From Gymnopilus junonius (lineage: Eukaryota > Basidiomycota > Agaricomycetes > Agaricales > Galerinaceae): a DNA stretch of 64,000 bases. Under the pieces are notes generated by a model. That model did no database searches. It saw only the letters and a list, made by a program, of their open reading frames with translations, and was not told where the DNA came from. The translations under genes were made by a program, and so were the position numbers. The stretch is taken from positions 1 through 64,000 of the forward strand of contig JADNYJ010000006.1 in NCBI GenBank assembly GCA_015501075.1, given 5' to 3'. Positions 33,891 through 44,891 of the stretch are shown in pieces; position 1 is the first letter of the stretch, and the number at the start of each line of letters is the position of its first letter.

Positions 33891-35677
33891 ATGACGAGCC
33901 AAGGTAAGGCAGTTGCATTTTTGTGACTTTCAACCAACTTACCCAAAGTCTGTTTCTAGCAATATCCGAGGCTTCAGAAACAGATGCTAGCCCCAGGAAT
34001 GATATTAATCTGCATGGAAATGTGGACCTCATTTCTCGATGCATGAAGATATACTCTGGAAGATATTCAAGATAAACGTCGACAGGACGAAGACGCCCCA
34101 TCGCGTACATATGACTACGATCCACCTTCTAATTGGAAAGACCGACCTGTCATTGTCACCTGGACCTGCGCGCTGGTTTGCCGTCAATGGCGGCAACTGC
34201 TCCTCCATTCGCCGTCCTTATGGGGCCGACTGATTGACCTGGACGCGTTTTCCGTTATGGATCCTTTATGGAAGGACGATATTATGCACAGGACCGCCGA
34301 TTCTCCCCTTTTCGTCAAAGGCAGTGCTTTCGTCCGCTGGCCGCGTGAAAAGGAGTTCTTTCTATCCATTATTCGAGACTACTGGCCAAGAGTTGAGGGT
34401 TTCAGAATGCGCATATCAGGAGGAATGTTGCTGGAAAGCAATACTTGGGATTTCCTTTTCCGCCCTGCCCCAAGTCTCCGACAAATGCATCTTCATTCAA
34501 GAGACGGATTCGACTCCTCTCTTTTTCATTCTGATATGCATCTATTCAATGATCATGCGCCTCTCCTCGAATCGTTCGCTTCTTGGAGGTTGGGCGTGTT
34601 TTTCCATCCGAAACGCAATGGTTATCTGTCATTCGACGCTTGGATATTTCCTATTCCTCATTGATGTCAATTCCAGAATGGTTACGGGCATTGCAGCGCA
34701 TGCCTTGCCTTGAGTCTCTATGTCTCCTCAAGGCCCTTCCAAATCCTCCCGACACCTCAACTTCAACACCTATACAGCTCCCCAGACTATGCAAGGTCGA
34801 TCTCAACGGTGGCCTCCGGGCCTGTACAGTCTTCCTTGCGCAGATTATACCTCCAACAGATTGCCACTTGTTCATTGACACTTTCGACGAGGACGAACCG
34901 CTCACTTCCGCAGATCTCTCTTTGGCGACTAAAGTACTCACAAGATACTCCCGAAAGTTTCTCGACAGTCTCGTCCGCACGTCTCTTGCATTTGCCTTGT
35001 ATGACCTCGGTTTTCGTATCGCCGACAAAGCCCCCCGCAGAGACGTACAAAAAGAGCTCACCTTCTATGTCGACATCTCTTCCCCAGCATCTACAGGCCT
35101 GTTCTCTCTTCTTCAGGGACCGTCTTCCTGTAATTTCAAGACCATCAAGACATTGGAATTGCAAACCGACGCTTCTTCATTCGGAGGTGGATGGGATAAG
35201 GACGTCGTTGATTTCCTTCGCACCTTGGAGGGCGTGGAGTTAATCTTGGCCGATATGTCCGCTCTTAGGACTTTGGGAGACGAAGACAACGATTACTCAA
35301 ATATTTTCCCCAATCTCAGGGAGATCAAAGTGACGAAGAGCATGGGCTACGAGGACGTATTCTCGTATTCTCATGAGTTGTTGCCGTTTTTGGAGTCGAG
35401 GCGAAGTTTGGGTGCTCCCATTGAGGTTCTGGATTTCTCGTTGTGGACTGGCCTGGAGGATGTAGGTCGCTTCAATGGCATAGAAGGCCTGAAGGTCATA
35501 TACTGTGACGAAGAGGGAGTAACGATCCGCGAGCACTATTGCCGACCCAATGCGACTGCACCTCCGGATTCTCAGGATGATCGCACAGAAGAGCTTTCAG
35601 TGGAACTTCCAAGGAAGGACAATGCCAGGACTCGTAGCCTTGCGCCAGGTTCACTTGGAAGGAAGAAGTCGACGTAA
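33891..35677 (+). CDS. F-box/LRR protein (copy 4), most complete of the group
   Basis: Exon 1 is 33891-33903 (MTSQ) and exon 2 is 33960-35677 (intron GTAAGG...TTCTAG). The F-box reads LHEDILWKIFKINVD, then VCRQWRQLLLHSPSLWGRLIDLD. The LRR-like region follows (APSLRQMHLHSRDG, IRRLDISYSSLMS, IQLPRLCKVDLNGGL, FPNLREIKVTKSMG) and ends with a Ser/Arg/Lys tail. Three one-base gaps interrupt the frame, at 34040 (T), 34085-34086 (GG) and 34597-34601 (TTTTT). Adding one base at each gives 578 codons including stop with no internal stop. That is strong evidence for an intact gene under sequence error. Role: probable substrate receptor of an SCF ubiquitin ligase; target unknown. The same F-box pattern recurs at copies 1, 2 and 6. 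Confidence 0.72.
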
Positions 35678-35871
35678 TTCAACATAATATATATGCAGAG
35701 GGCCGGTAGGGTTTGTTGGCATACATATGTACCATCTGGTGCTACAAAACGGCGGAGGATTGCCAGATAAGCAGTACAAAACGTCCGCACAGCACAAAGC
35801 GAACCTGCTCGACTACTATACGTCGACCCAAGCAATACAATCAACTCTTCATCATGTTCACACGTTCATGC

Positions 35872-37947
35872 CTACCGACTAGGTCTTTCCAGAATCCAAA
35901 GCTTCTCACTCTCAACCAACTGCAATATCTCCCTCGGATCGAGCCTCTTCGCCAATTCCACCTTCTTCCCCTTCCTTTGACCATGAAGGAACAACTCCCA
36001 GTCGATGGCCCACCTGTGAACCCTTTGATGGTGTCGACCAACTGCCACTCTTTATTATTGAGCGACGAGAACGGCGGACGATATTCAGAGATGACATGAG
36101 TAAAGGGCGACGACAAGGGGAAGAAATCGGTTATGGGAAGGTCCTCGGTCTTGTTGTACCTCCACTCTGCATCTGAAGAAAATTTCTTGTCGTGATACCA
36201 GGATAATAAGGCGGAGAATTGAGATGGAGGAACAGAGAGGCACCCGTTTGAGCTGCGAGGTTCGCTATATGGACATGTGGGGGAGCTTAGATGGTGACAG
36301 TCAATCAACCCAGTGAAAGTCGAATAAAAAAGGCGGCACATACGGGAGGTAGTTATGCGGTCAAGCTGATGGAACACAGACAGTGCTTCTCCGCCTGGGT
36401 AGTTCCTCATCGATGCCTTTAGTGAGAAAGCCGTGAAGAGAACATTGGCACCAATCAGAGACCAGGTGGCGAGCTGGGCGAGCCGGCCTAGAAGGCTATT
36501 CTTTCTCCTTGTTACCCTGGGAAGAAACAATATATATCAATTATAATGAACACCTGACGGAGAAAAAAAGCGACATACATCCATCTGGCACCTCTAGCTC
36601 CAGCGATATTAAAGATTGGGACGGTATAGACTACAAATCTCCACTCTTTGTGGCCTAGATTACTTATAATCAGTATAAATAAGACACTAGGCAGGAGCAG
36701 GGGCCCAATGCGCCGCTGGTCGGCAAGAAACCCGATCAAAGACAGAGGGAGGGCGGAGAGCAGGAGCTTTGGTAGGTGAGACGTGAGGTACGTGTGCCGT
36801 GGCGAAGTCTACGAAAAACAGGGTCATCAAGGAACTAGAAGGTTCGGAGAAAGATGTACGTACACCCCATTCTGAGCTTTTGCCTTGGACGACGTTGAAA
36901 TATATTCCCGAAAACTCGGGCCAAAGAGGGAACTGATCCCAGAAGTATGAGTCGACTAATACGGTCAGACCTGCAAAGGTTTTCATTTTAAGCACATGAA
37001 CGAAGAAGAGAGCGGAGGGGTTTTTGGCTTACTTAAAGATATTAAACCGGATATCAAGCCCACTTTAATCAACTTCGGAAAAGATATTTGGTGCGTGTAG
37101 AGGAGTTGGAGAGCGAGCGGTGCCAGGAGTAGTAAGGCCTCGGCGCGGAATATGACTGTCGTTGATGTGAGCAAGGCAATCGCCAGAGAAAGGTGTCTAA
37201 TGGACGGTGCAGCTGCGTTAGGTGCGCAGTCGACCAAGAAATATGTTGCGATGTTCACTGAACAAGATCAAAGTCAGTAAAGTAGACATATATATATATA
37301 AGAGAGACTTCTATCCACCTGGTATAGTGGCGAACATGTTTGGAATGGTTCTACCCATCCAAAACGGCAAGTGAAATTGCGTGCAGGAGAGGAGGGCAAA
37401 GAAAATCCCTGTAATTCCTCCAAACCGACGGCTAGTGCCTCTTCGTATCAATGTGAGGGTCAGAGCATTCAGAGTTGCAAGGACGAGGCGGACTAATCAT
37501 TAGGGAAAGGTCAGCGGAAGGACGCGAAGGGAAAATGATGAGTGTACCTATGATTTGTAATTGAAACTTCGACGTGAGTAAACCACTCCAAGCTCCGAGC
37601 GCGATGATAGGTCGAGAGAGCCACGCAAGTAAGACACTCCCGATGAACGTTCTGGGAACTACTCCGGGAAACGCAAAGTGGTCGTACTTGATTCGGAATT
37701 CAATTTAGGATTGGAATTTGAAGATTGTATTTGAAGACAAGACCCTATAAATTAAGCTTAAACTGTCCACCATCACCGCGAAAATATGCAGTAAACGCAC
37801 CTTGTGGAGAGTTTTTTCACTAACGCCGTACATGAGCACATCGTGGGTAGCATGCAAGTTGAAGCTTTCTTCGACTTTTGTATAGGGCGCAAGAAGGACA
37901 TGTGCCCATGCTGCAGCAATAATTGAGATGTCGAGAGTTATACTCAT
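35872..37947 (-). CDS. ALG12: ALG12 alpha-1,6-mannosyltransferase (GT22)
   Basis: Adds the eighth mannose to the dolichol-linked N-glycan precursor in the ER lumen, using dolichol-P-mannose. The N-terminal loop [22 protein letters not shown] is the ALG12 version of the GT22 catalytic motif. [58 protein letters not shown] and NLGHKEWRF (the HKE motif) follow. Membrane helices such as [12 protein letters not shown] and [13 protein letters not shown] lie between them. About eight exons are joined by short introns. Two one-base gaps break the 3' exon: AAAA at 36180-36183 (TTTT on the coding strand; adding T gives [15 protein letters not shown]) and CC at 36013-36014 (adding G gives [12 protein letters not shown]). 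With both, the protein ends LWILERPSR at the TAG 35874-35872. Start ATG 37947-37945. Confidence 0.9.
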
Positions 37948-38650
37948 GGTGGATGGCTAGAAAGCGTTGGCCTCGTCGTCGTTGTCGCCGTTGACGATGA
38001 ACATGAGAACTTCGATGCAAGTGTGACTCCACTGGTGTACTGTGTCACACTGACTTTTCGTCATACCATATCATTGTCAATGTCATATCAATTATCATAT
38101 ATCATATATCAACGCCGATGGAATAAAACTTCGATACTACCCAGTTTCTATTTCATGAATTTCTCAGCGCCGTAAATCATCGGTCCTCGATTATAACTTG
38201 TAAGGTAAGTTGTCGCATTACATTAGACAGGACATAATCGCTTTTTACGTGAATCCGATACTTTGTCAGCCCGCAAATCACTTGAATTGACAAGCAGCGG
38301 TCATCTCGACGGTCCGACCCAATTGCGACACAATCTCGACGCTTATTTTCCTCATTTCCTGCTTAATTCTCTGGAATCTGACTCAACTTACTGTCAAAGC
38401 GCCTTATGTTTTGAAGTGTCATGTACGCGTCATATTACCCTCGGTAAATACCTACAGACTCCAACTTTACTAAGTAAAGAGGTCTTCCAGCTGCTTCCAG
38501 TCGACGTCCTGAAAGTTGAAACCTTTCTGACCCTTGTTCAGCTATATGGGGATAACCGCAACTATCTATTTAAGTCGGCGGTGCAAGTCCTCCAGCAGTT
38601 CAACAATCCACCCATCCAAAGTCTCGTATCCTCACTTCAACACATCCACA
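37948..38650. other. Divergent promoter region
   Basis: Lies between the head-to-head ALG12 and NmrA-like genes. ATAT-rich run near 38080-38110. The open frame at 38263-38763 overlaps the next gene's start in another frame and is not supported. Confidence 0.4.
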
Positions 38651-39601
38651 ATGACGATCCTCATCACCGGCGGCACTGGCAAGACTGGCGCTCCTCTTGC
38701 GAAGATCGCCCTTGCAGCCAACTACCCAGTACTCCTTGCATCACGCACGGGAAATGCCCCTGAACCCTTCAAAGGAGTTAAATTTGACTGGTTCGACCCA
38801 AAGACGTTTGAAAATCCGTTCATCGCCGACCCCAACATCGATCGAATCTACCTCGTTTGCCCAACTGCCGCGGACCCTTTGCCCTGCATGAAGCCCTTCA
38901 TCGATCTCGCCGTCTCGAAGGGCATCAAGCGTTTCGTCGTGCTATCAGCTTCCCAAATTGAAGCTGGAGGTCCACTTGGTGGGAAAATCCACCAGTATTT
39001 GATTGATATCGGAGTCGAGTTTGCCTCTCTGAGGCCTACTTGGTTCATACGTAAGTTTCAACTAGTCGGCGTATCCTATTGTCTCTCGTGTCTCAACTCT
39101 GTTGTAGAAAATTTCGGCGGTTTATTCTACCAAGCCATCCAGGAACATGATCAAATTATTACCGCCACTGGAACTGGCCGCATTCCGTTCGTGTCGACGG
39201 AAGATATTGCTCAGGCCGCGTTCGATAGCTTGACTGCTGAAAAGAGTCCCAACACCGATTACCTTATTGTTGGTCCCGAACTGTTCAGTTATGACGAGGT
39301 ACGAGAGTATTATATTGAAGTCAAAGTATACTTATGGACGTTTGTACCCATCCAGGCTGTCAAAGCACTGTCCTCCGTCATTGGAAGGGAAATCACTCAC
39401 AAGAAGATCTCACCTGCAGAAGCATCTGCAATTTTTATCAGCATCGGCATACCTGCAGATTACGCCGCAGGGCTATCTGCGATGGAAGGGAGGATCGCTA
39501 ATGGCAGCGAAGTTGAGTACTTCAATGCTGAGCGCAAAATTGTTGGGAAGTACACTTTGAAGGAATATTTCGAAGCCAATAAGAACCTATGGATCAAATA
39601 G
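38651..39601 (+). CDS. NmrA-like NAD(P)-binding reductase (ergot EasG/FgaFS-type family)
   Basis: Exons 38651-39050, 39108-39298 and 39356-39601 encode 278 residues. The N-terminal Rossmann motif is MTILITGGTGKTGAPLAKIAL. Other family segments are FDWFDPKTFENPF, RIYLVCPTAADPLPCMKPFIDLA, RFVVLSASQIEAGG and ASLRPTWFIQNFGG. The latter is formed across the first intron. GRIPFVSTEDIAQAAFDSL and DYLIVGPELFSYDEAVKAL (across the second) follow. This is the atypical NmrA-like family that includes festuclavine/agroclavine dehydrogenases. Basidiomycete members are common and do not imply ergot alkaloid synthesis; no prenyltransferase lies nearby. Both introns are 57 nt, a multiple of three, and free of stops, so an unspliced frame also stays open. 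Confidence 0.86.
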   Translation: MTILITGGTGKTGAPLAKIALAANYPVLLASRTGNAPEPFKGVKFDWFDPKTFENPFIADPNIDRIYLVCPTAADPLPCMKPFIDLAVSKGIKRFVVLSASQIEAGGPLGGKIHQYLIDIGVEFASLRPTWFIRKFQLVGVSYCLSCLNSVVENFGGLFYQAIQEHDQIITATGTGRIPFVSTEDIAQAAFDSLTAEKSPNTDYLIVGPELFSYDEVREYYIEVKVYLWTFVPIQAVKALSSVIGREITHKKISPAEASAIFISIGIPADYAAGLSAMEGRIANGSEVEYFNAERKIVGKYTLKEYFEANKNLWIK

Positions 39602-39902
39602 ACTGGGGTTGACAGTGGCCTAACGTATTTCGAAAGTCATAATTGATGATATTGTAGCAAGTTCCTTTAGGCAGTCAACCAATTTATAGCCTTTCTCTCT
39701 CTCTTTCGCATGCATTAGATTTATGGCAATATACTTGTCGCTTCTACAAAGGGTTACTCCTGAGTACATGGACAGCTTTATTGGCAATTTAATAAACACT
39801 AATTTACGCCTAAGCAACGCATCATCTAGCGTCCTCCATTGACCCCGGGTTCATCACAGGTATAGGTCTTTCTTGCATTCGACTATGGACTTGACTTGCA
39901 GA

Positions 39903-40763
39903 TCATGCTGCGCTAGCTTTTTCAAGTTCAGTTGAGGCAGGATCTGTAGCACTGGGAGAAATTGCGAGTGGATAAACAGGGGCATGTCTGCCAAATATCC
40001 AATAATTTGAGATAAAGACCAGGACTAAAAGCGCTATCGCTGATAAGTTGAAAAAATGATCAGTAAAGAAGAGTGAATTAAGTATAAAGTACTAAGGTGA
40101 AGGGTTACGACACCCACAACTCAAATTTATGACGATTAAGCACTTCAGAGCAAGAAGTTCTCTGCAGCCGGTCAACACTCCCGGTGCAGAGCGAACTTCC
40201 GGGAGGAGTTTCGACTCTGTAAGACAAATTCATTAGACAATTCGATGGTTGGTATTTTAATAAAAGTGAACTAACCAGGATGCCATGGAGTTCGGCCTGC
40301 ATACACAGCCCATGGTATCATCAGCAGAGGCGTAATATAACAGGCCCTTTTGACCTTGTCCGCACGCGGTCCGCCGAGAACAAGATAACTGAAATACATT
40401 ACCGGCATTAACGAGTACCATCAAACTTCATAACGATAGATAGCGCACAATATCATGACAATCCACAAGGCAGTGCCAATCATGCTGGAGATGACGACAC
40501 CGATATACCCTGAACCCAGGCCGCTGTTTATGCCATCGCGGACTGAGCTCGGGAGTTTAGTTATCCATGATACAATGATTGCTTCGAGGATAAGCATAGG
40601 AAGAGGGAGCAGGTTGATTATTACTTGATGGCAGGAGAAAGTCAACGGCGAGCAGATAATCGTACAGAAAATTATCAGTGGACGCACTCAAGTGGAAACA
40701 GAATAGTAAGATAATCATATATTCTGCTGCACTGAAAATTTTGGCCGGTAAACTTTCGAACAT
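39903..40763 (-). CDS. Polytopic membrane protein, unknown
   Basis: From ATG 40763-40761 I can read MFESLPAKIFSAAEYMIILLFCFHL. An intron (GTGCGT...ATCAAG) follows, then IIINLLPLPMLILEAIIVSWI. Next come GYIGVVISSMIGTALWIVMILCAIY, YLVLGGPRADKVKRACYITPLLMIPWAVYAG and, near the end, AIALLVLVFISNYWIFGRHAPVYPLAISPS. That exon ends EKASAA, stop at 39905-39903. This gives about five membrane segments over four or five exons. Splice edges after about 40430 and around 40080-40290 are unresolved, and a base may be missing there. No family recognised. Hydrophobicity runs and splice signals argue for a real gene. Confidence 0.5.
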
Positions 40764-41148
40764 GGGTTCACTGGAAGTAGTGTGATGGGAATCTCCACTG
40801 GAGTTTCAAAGCTTCAAAGGCGGTGCATGAGTTTATATGTGCTATCGTTCGACTTGAACTGAGTTGGCATGACAGCGATAATTGGACGTGTCAGAGATGT
40901 TCTGACTGTGAAGAGGTTGTAAGCGTGTGGAAGTAACACGACAAGCTGAAAACTAGCACTTGTCATTGATCATTGCCAGTTGTATCGCCTCTATACTATT
41001 TTTAGCTCGACAATTTCCGAACTTTTGTTCTCCGCTAACGGATCATCAGAAACATGCCGACCGCCGCGTCACCTTGCCACTCTTAAGTCTTTTTTGTCGC
41101 TACGTTGTGGACTTTCGATACTCTTTTAATTGTCACACTTCTTTGCAG

Positions 41149-43115
41149 AAGAGGCAGAAGAATTCACGATCCGGATGAGTTATGGTGGGTCTTTCCTGAG
41201 TTGGCATTCCCCGTGTATTGACACCATTGCAGTCGTTGCTTCTGTTACATGGAGTGCCTCTTATGAAGTACGTCTCGACAGAATCCAAGGTCTCAACCCT
41301 TCAGCTGGTCCATAAAGCCGTTGTCTCACAATCCACGGGAGAAGTGTGTATTTTTCAAATGATGCTAAACTGTCTTCATTTTTCTCAAAGGTTCGAGCGT
41401 AGGACTGGAACGAAGTACCTTTAACATTGGAAACAAGTTCTCTTTCATTGAATTCGAGTCTACCCTCTGTTAGATTTCGGAATCTTTAATTCGACCAAGG
41501 TGCCAGGAGATCTACTAGTAATATTTTAGCGCATCCCGTTTCAAAGAAACGGCGTCCATGAATGAAGGAAATGGTTACGACGATGATCAGGGATTTGATC
41601 TTCTTGATGATGATTCAATTGTTGATTAGGAGGTGCCAAGGGAAATCGGGTCCTTTCTTCTGTAATCTCTAGTTTTGTCACTGTCTTGTCGGAGGCCCAA
41701 GACCAAGTGTTCACGGTTTAGGGATGCCGTTGTCCAGTTCAGAACCAAAGTTTGAACCAGACTTTTGAGAACTGGACCAAAAGTCCAGTTCAAAGTTTGC
41801 CATTTTGCTGAACCGGACTTCAAGTCCAGTTCAAGGTTTGGCCAGATGATGGAGGTTCGAACTAAGTTCAAACTGATATTGCTGACCATAGAATTTTTTG
41901 TGACTTTGGAGCACTTTCTCAACAGATTTCACCCCCTACTCTTCACTTGATCTCACAAGCGCCTCTGTAGGCAAGACTCAGGCTCATCTTGGGCCTATCA
42001 GGACATTTGTCGATCTTATCATGTGATCACACATACAATGTCTGTGCCGGAAGCCTGATTGCAATCTGATTGTGACTGTAAACATTAGCTAGTTTGCTCA
42101 AAATATGTACAAAATGCTCAAAAGATTATGAATCTATTTGAAAGGGATGCTCATGAAGATTTTTAATGCAAAAAGAAGGAAAACTAACAGTGGGAAAAAA
42201 TATAGGTTCAAACCTTGAACCGGACCTGGACCAACCTGAACTGAAGTTTGGTCCAAAGTTTGGCCAAATGGCTGAACTGGACCTTGGGTCCAGTTCTCAG
42301 TTCAACAAAATAGGCAGAGAACCAGACTGAACCAGACTTTGGCATCCCTATCACGGTTCAGAACTACAAATTTCAAGCCGAGGTGTTGTGGGTCGCTATT
42401 CCTAAACGCGATACAAATGCGTGGTTGCTGGCGCGTATCCTTATTTCCATATACTGGACGGTAATTGGCTAATTATAATTATTATAGGCTAAGACGACGA
42501 AACAACTTACAACACCCGCTCGTTCCAGGAAAAGCGAACATCTTTGTAGACGGTGTCTTTACATCCGCACTTTATTTTCCAGGGCTGAGCCCGAATGAAA
42601 CCTTTGATTGTCCTCTTGGGTTGGTATCAGCTCGACACTCCTAGGCTATTCCCTGGCTCTAATTAGATTCGATTTATACAGGAACGACCCATCTATTCAG
42701 ATCATATACCACCCACGAAAGGAAAAAATATATGATCCCAAGTCTGATCTGTATACAAAATCGACCACTGCAACCTACGCTCAATGCATTATGATATATA
42801 ATTCCAAGCCAGTACCAATCGATGAACTGACGGTTATCGGTCAGATCCCAGTATTTGAAGATCCGCAAGTGTCTATCATTCTGAAGAGCCCTGAACTGAC
42901 GATTGTGTATTTGGAGAGGCTCAAACAACACCTTCAGTAGTCGAGGACAGAGTGAGGCCTGTTGGCATGACACCAGTAACGGAGGAGACGCTGCTTTATT
43001 GGGTAAAGACAGCAAACTGAAATGGGTGTGCTCTCTTGCCTCTCGAAAGGAATTGGATCTTCGGGAAGTTTATTTTCCACCTCAAACCGAACTGCAGGGT
43101 CTTAATGGCCCCTAG
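41149..43115 (+). pseudogene. DUF4139 (MuiA-like) protein, decayed and split by a transposon
   Basis: Segments of the fungal DUF4139 family are legible: VVASVTWSASYEVRL, ESKVSTLQLVHKAVVSQSTGE, DWNEVPLTLET, VLWVAIPKRDTNAWLLAR and PLVPGKANIFVDGVFTSALYFPGLSPNETFDCPLG. After an intron come NDPSIQIIYHPRKEKIYD, KSTTATYAQCIMIYNSKPVPIDEL and the C-terminal LKWVCSLASRKELDL...FPPQTEL. The N-terminal DUF4140 half is absent. In-frame TAG codons precede DWNEV and EVPRE, and a 632-bp inverted-repeat element interrupts the exon at 41719. Without the element the frame runs QVFTVQNYKFQAEVLWVAIPK. The protein's function is unknown. The gene was probably already dying, or was inactivated by the insertion and decayed afterwards. 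Confidence 0.72.
41719..42350. mobile_element. Non-autonomous hAT-like element (MITE), 632 bp
   Basis: Ends are TAGGGATGCC at 41719-41728 and GGCATCCCTA at 42341-42350, perfect 10-bp inverted repeats. They are flanked by identical 8-bp direct repeats TCACGGTT (41711-41718 and 42351-42358). An 8-bp duplication is the hAT hallmark. The subterminal 100 bp on both sides is crowded with versions of GTCCAGTTCAAAGTTTG and its complement. Such short inverted motifs could bind a transposase. No transposase ORF is present, so it would have to be moved in trans. It sits in an exon of the DUF4139 gene. Confidence 0.85.
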
Positions 43116-43429
43116 ACACTCATTTCTTGTGCATTAGAGAACTTCATGCAAATCGAAGTCCGCTATAATTTCTGTCATTGGTTGTTAATGTTTGTGGCTG
43201 ATGCAATAATATCTAGCTTGCTGTTCTATGGTCTTTTCGTGTTCAAATCACCCATAATTTTACTTTTATTTTCAACATAAACGTGCCATATGTATGTATG
43301 TATGTTATCCATCTCCACTTTAATTTAATTTGATTTAACTGTGATGCCACGGAGGAGTGTGAGGGGAAGGAGGCGGATGAGCGGGGTGGTTCGCATAGAA
43401 GCCACTTGCTTGATCTGCAGCAACAGGAT

Positions 43430-43999
43430 TTAAATAACACGCAAAAGCAAAGTGTAAAGATACCAGGACGTACGGACTGCTGCCCTCAAATTCTGCGTGT
43501 CTGTGTTGTGCAGCCTATGCGGCAGGTTACTGTCAGGCGACACCATATTCAAGTTGCTAACGTGGACGTGGGTCGGGCTGCCGACTGCGATTCCACTACC
43601 ATGGCTGAAGGACCCGTGGCCGGCGGCGGCAGTGTGCTCGTGGTAATGGTGCGCATCGTGAACGGCGCCTTGCATGTGCGTAGGGTGGTTATGGGACACT
43701 GCTGCCACAGGCACCCAGCCTTCGTGGTCTGGATGGCTAAGAGCGACTACTGGGTGATTTCTATGTCCACTAGGCCCGGAATGCCCTGGCTAATGAGGAT
43801 AATAGGGGGGATGACATAATGGGTCCAATGCTAAATAAAAACGACATACCAGAGCTGGGTCAAAATGAGCAGGTTTAGCCACGAAAACAGAGCCGGGATG
43901 GACGTGGTGTGGGTGGACTTCGGGTATAGGCAAGGCATTGACCACTGCAGATACAAGTAGGACCACAGTCAGAGAGGCGATAGTACGGATAGAATACAT
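43430..43999 (-). CDS. Small secreted histidine-rich protein
   Basis: Exon 1 (43999-43850) and exon 2 (43789-43430), joined by an intron GTATGT...CATTAG, give 170 codons including stop. A signal peptide (MYSIRTIASLTVVLLVSAVVNA) precedes LPIPEVHPHHVHPGSVFVAKPAHFDP. Exon 2 has many His clusters (PGHSGPSGHRNHP, SHPDHEG, SHNHPTHMQG, HDAHHYHEHTAAAGHG, PTHVHVSN). The only Cys-free, His-rich composition suggests metal binding (Cu, Zn or Ni) outside the cell, but that is inference. No family recognised. Downstream, the last residues (SWYLYTLLLRVI) may be 3' UTR read as coding if another intron exists. Confidence 0.6.
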
Positions 44000-44891
44000 G
44001 TTTGATGTTGTTATACTGAAAAGAAAAAATGTGAGCAATGTACGCCGAAATTCAATTAGAAGGTTGACGACGAACAGATAGTATCTGGAGGCCAGCACCA
44101 GATATATGTGGATGAGGTAGAGAACCTGCTCTGAGGATTCCGACTGCGTCCTGCTACCTTTTATATGTGGCCTACGGGTTCTTGGCATAATTCCTGGCGC
44201 CACATCCTGTCCCAGTGAAACCTAGGCCCCTTCCATCAGAAGTTTACGTAGCGTTCACAGGTCAACCGACAGGAATAGAACTGCTTGGCGTGGTCCAGTC
44301 TGCCGGTTTTGAGTTTCGCAGATATCTTAACGCCTACTTGGAAAATCTCCAGATCAGCAAATTCATTTCAAGATCAGCGACTTTGCAGCGACCAAGGATT
44401 CTGGCACTGCCCAGTATTGAACTCTTCTGCTTCTTCTTCAAACATCACAGGGTGTTCGAAACGTCCTCAAAATGTCCCATTACTCGTTTTCAATTGAACG
44501 CAGCGCCTGGGAGAGGGAAATGCTGTGTATAACGTCAGTCTGTCACATTAAATTGAGCAAATCAATCGATCACTATCAGAAGCTTCATGTCCGTATTACT
44601 TCCTCTTGGAATTGTATTGCTTGATCAGACGTGGTTGACGACTGTCGATTGACTCCTGAACTTGTTGTCATTTCTACACCGTTGCACCCCGAAAGATGTT
44701 GCTCGATTTCATGGTTTACTAAACTCAATTTGGGCGCTAGAACTTAGAAGGTACGGTTCATACGAGAACAGGTTGCTCCCCACGTTATTTGACAGCAAAC
44801 TCGTTTGTGAAATCGACAATACACAGAATAGCGCAAAGGTCATCCTATTGGATAATGGCGTAGTTTAGGACAGAGATACAGTAGTACACAC
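44000..44891. other. No gene seen
   Basis: 5' flank of the His-rich gene and short motif-free frames. Confidence 0.4.

Noticed and set aside
38651..39601. Part of an ergot-alkaloid gene cluster
   Set aside because: Only the NmrA-like family member is present; no dimethylallyl transferase, catalase-like or P450 partners in the window.
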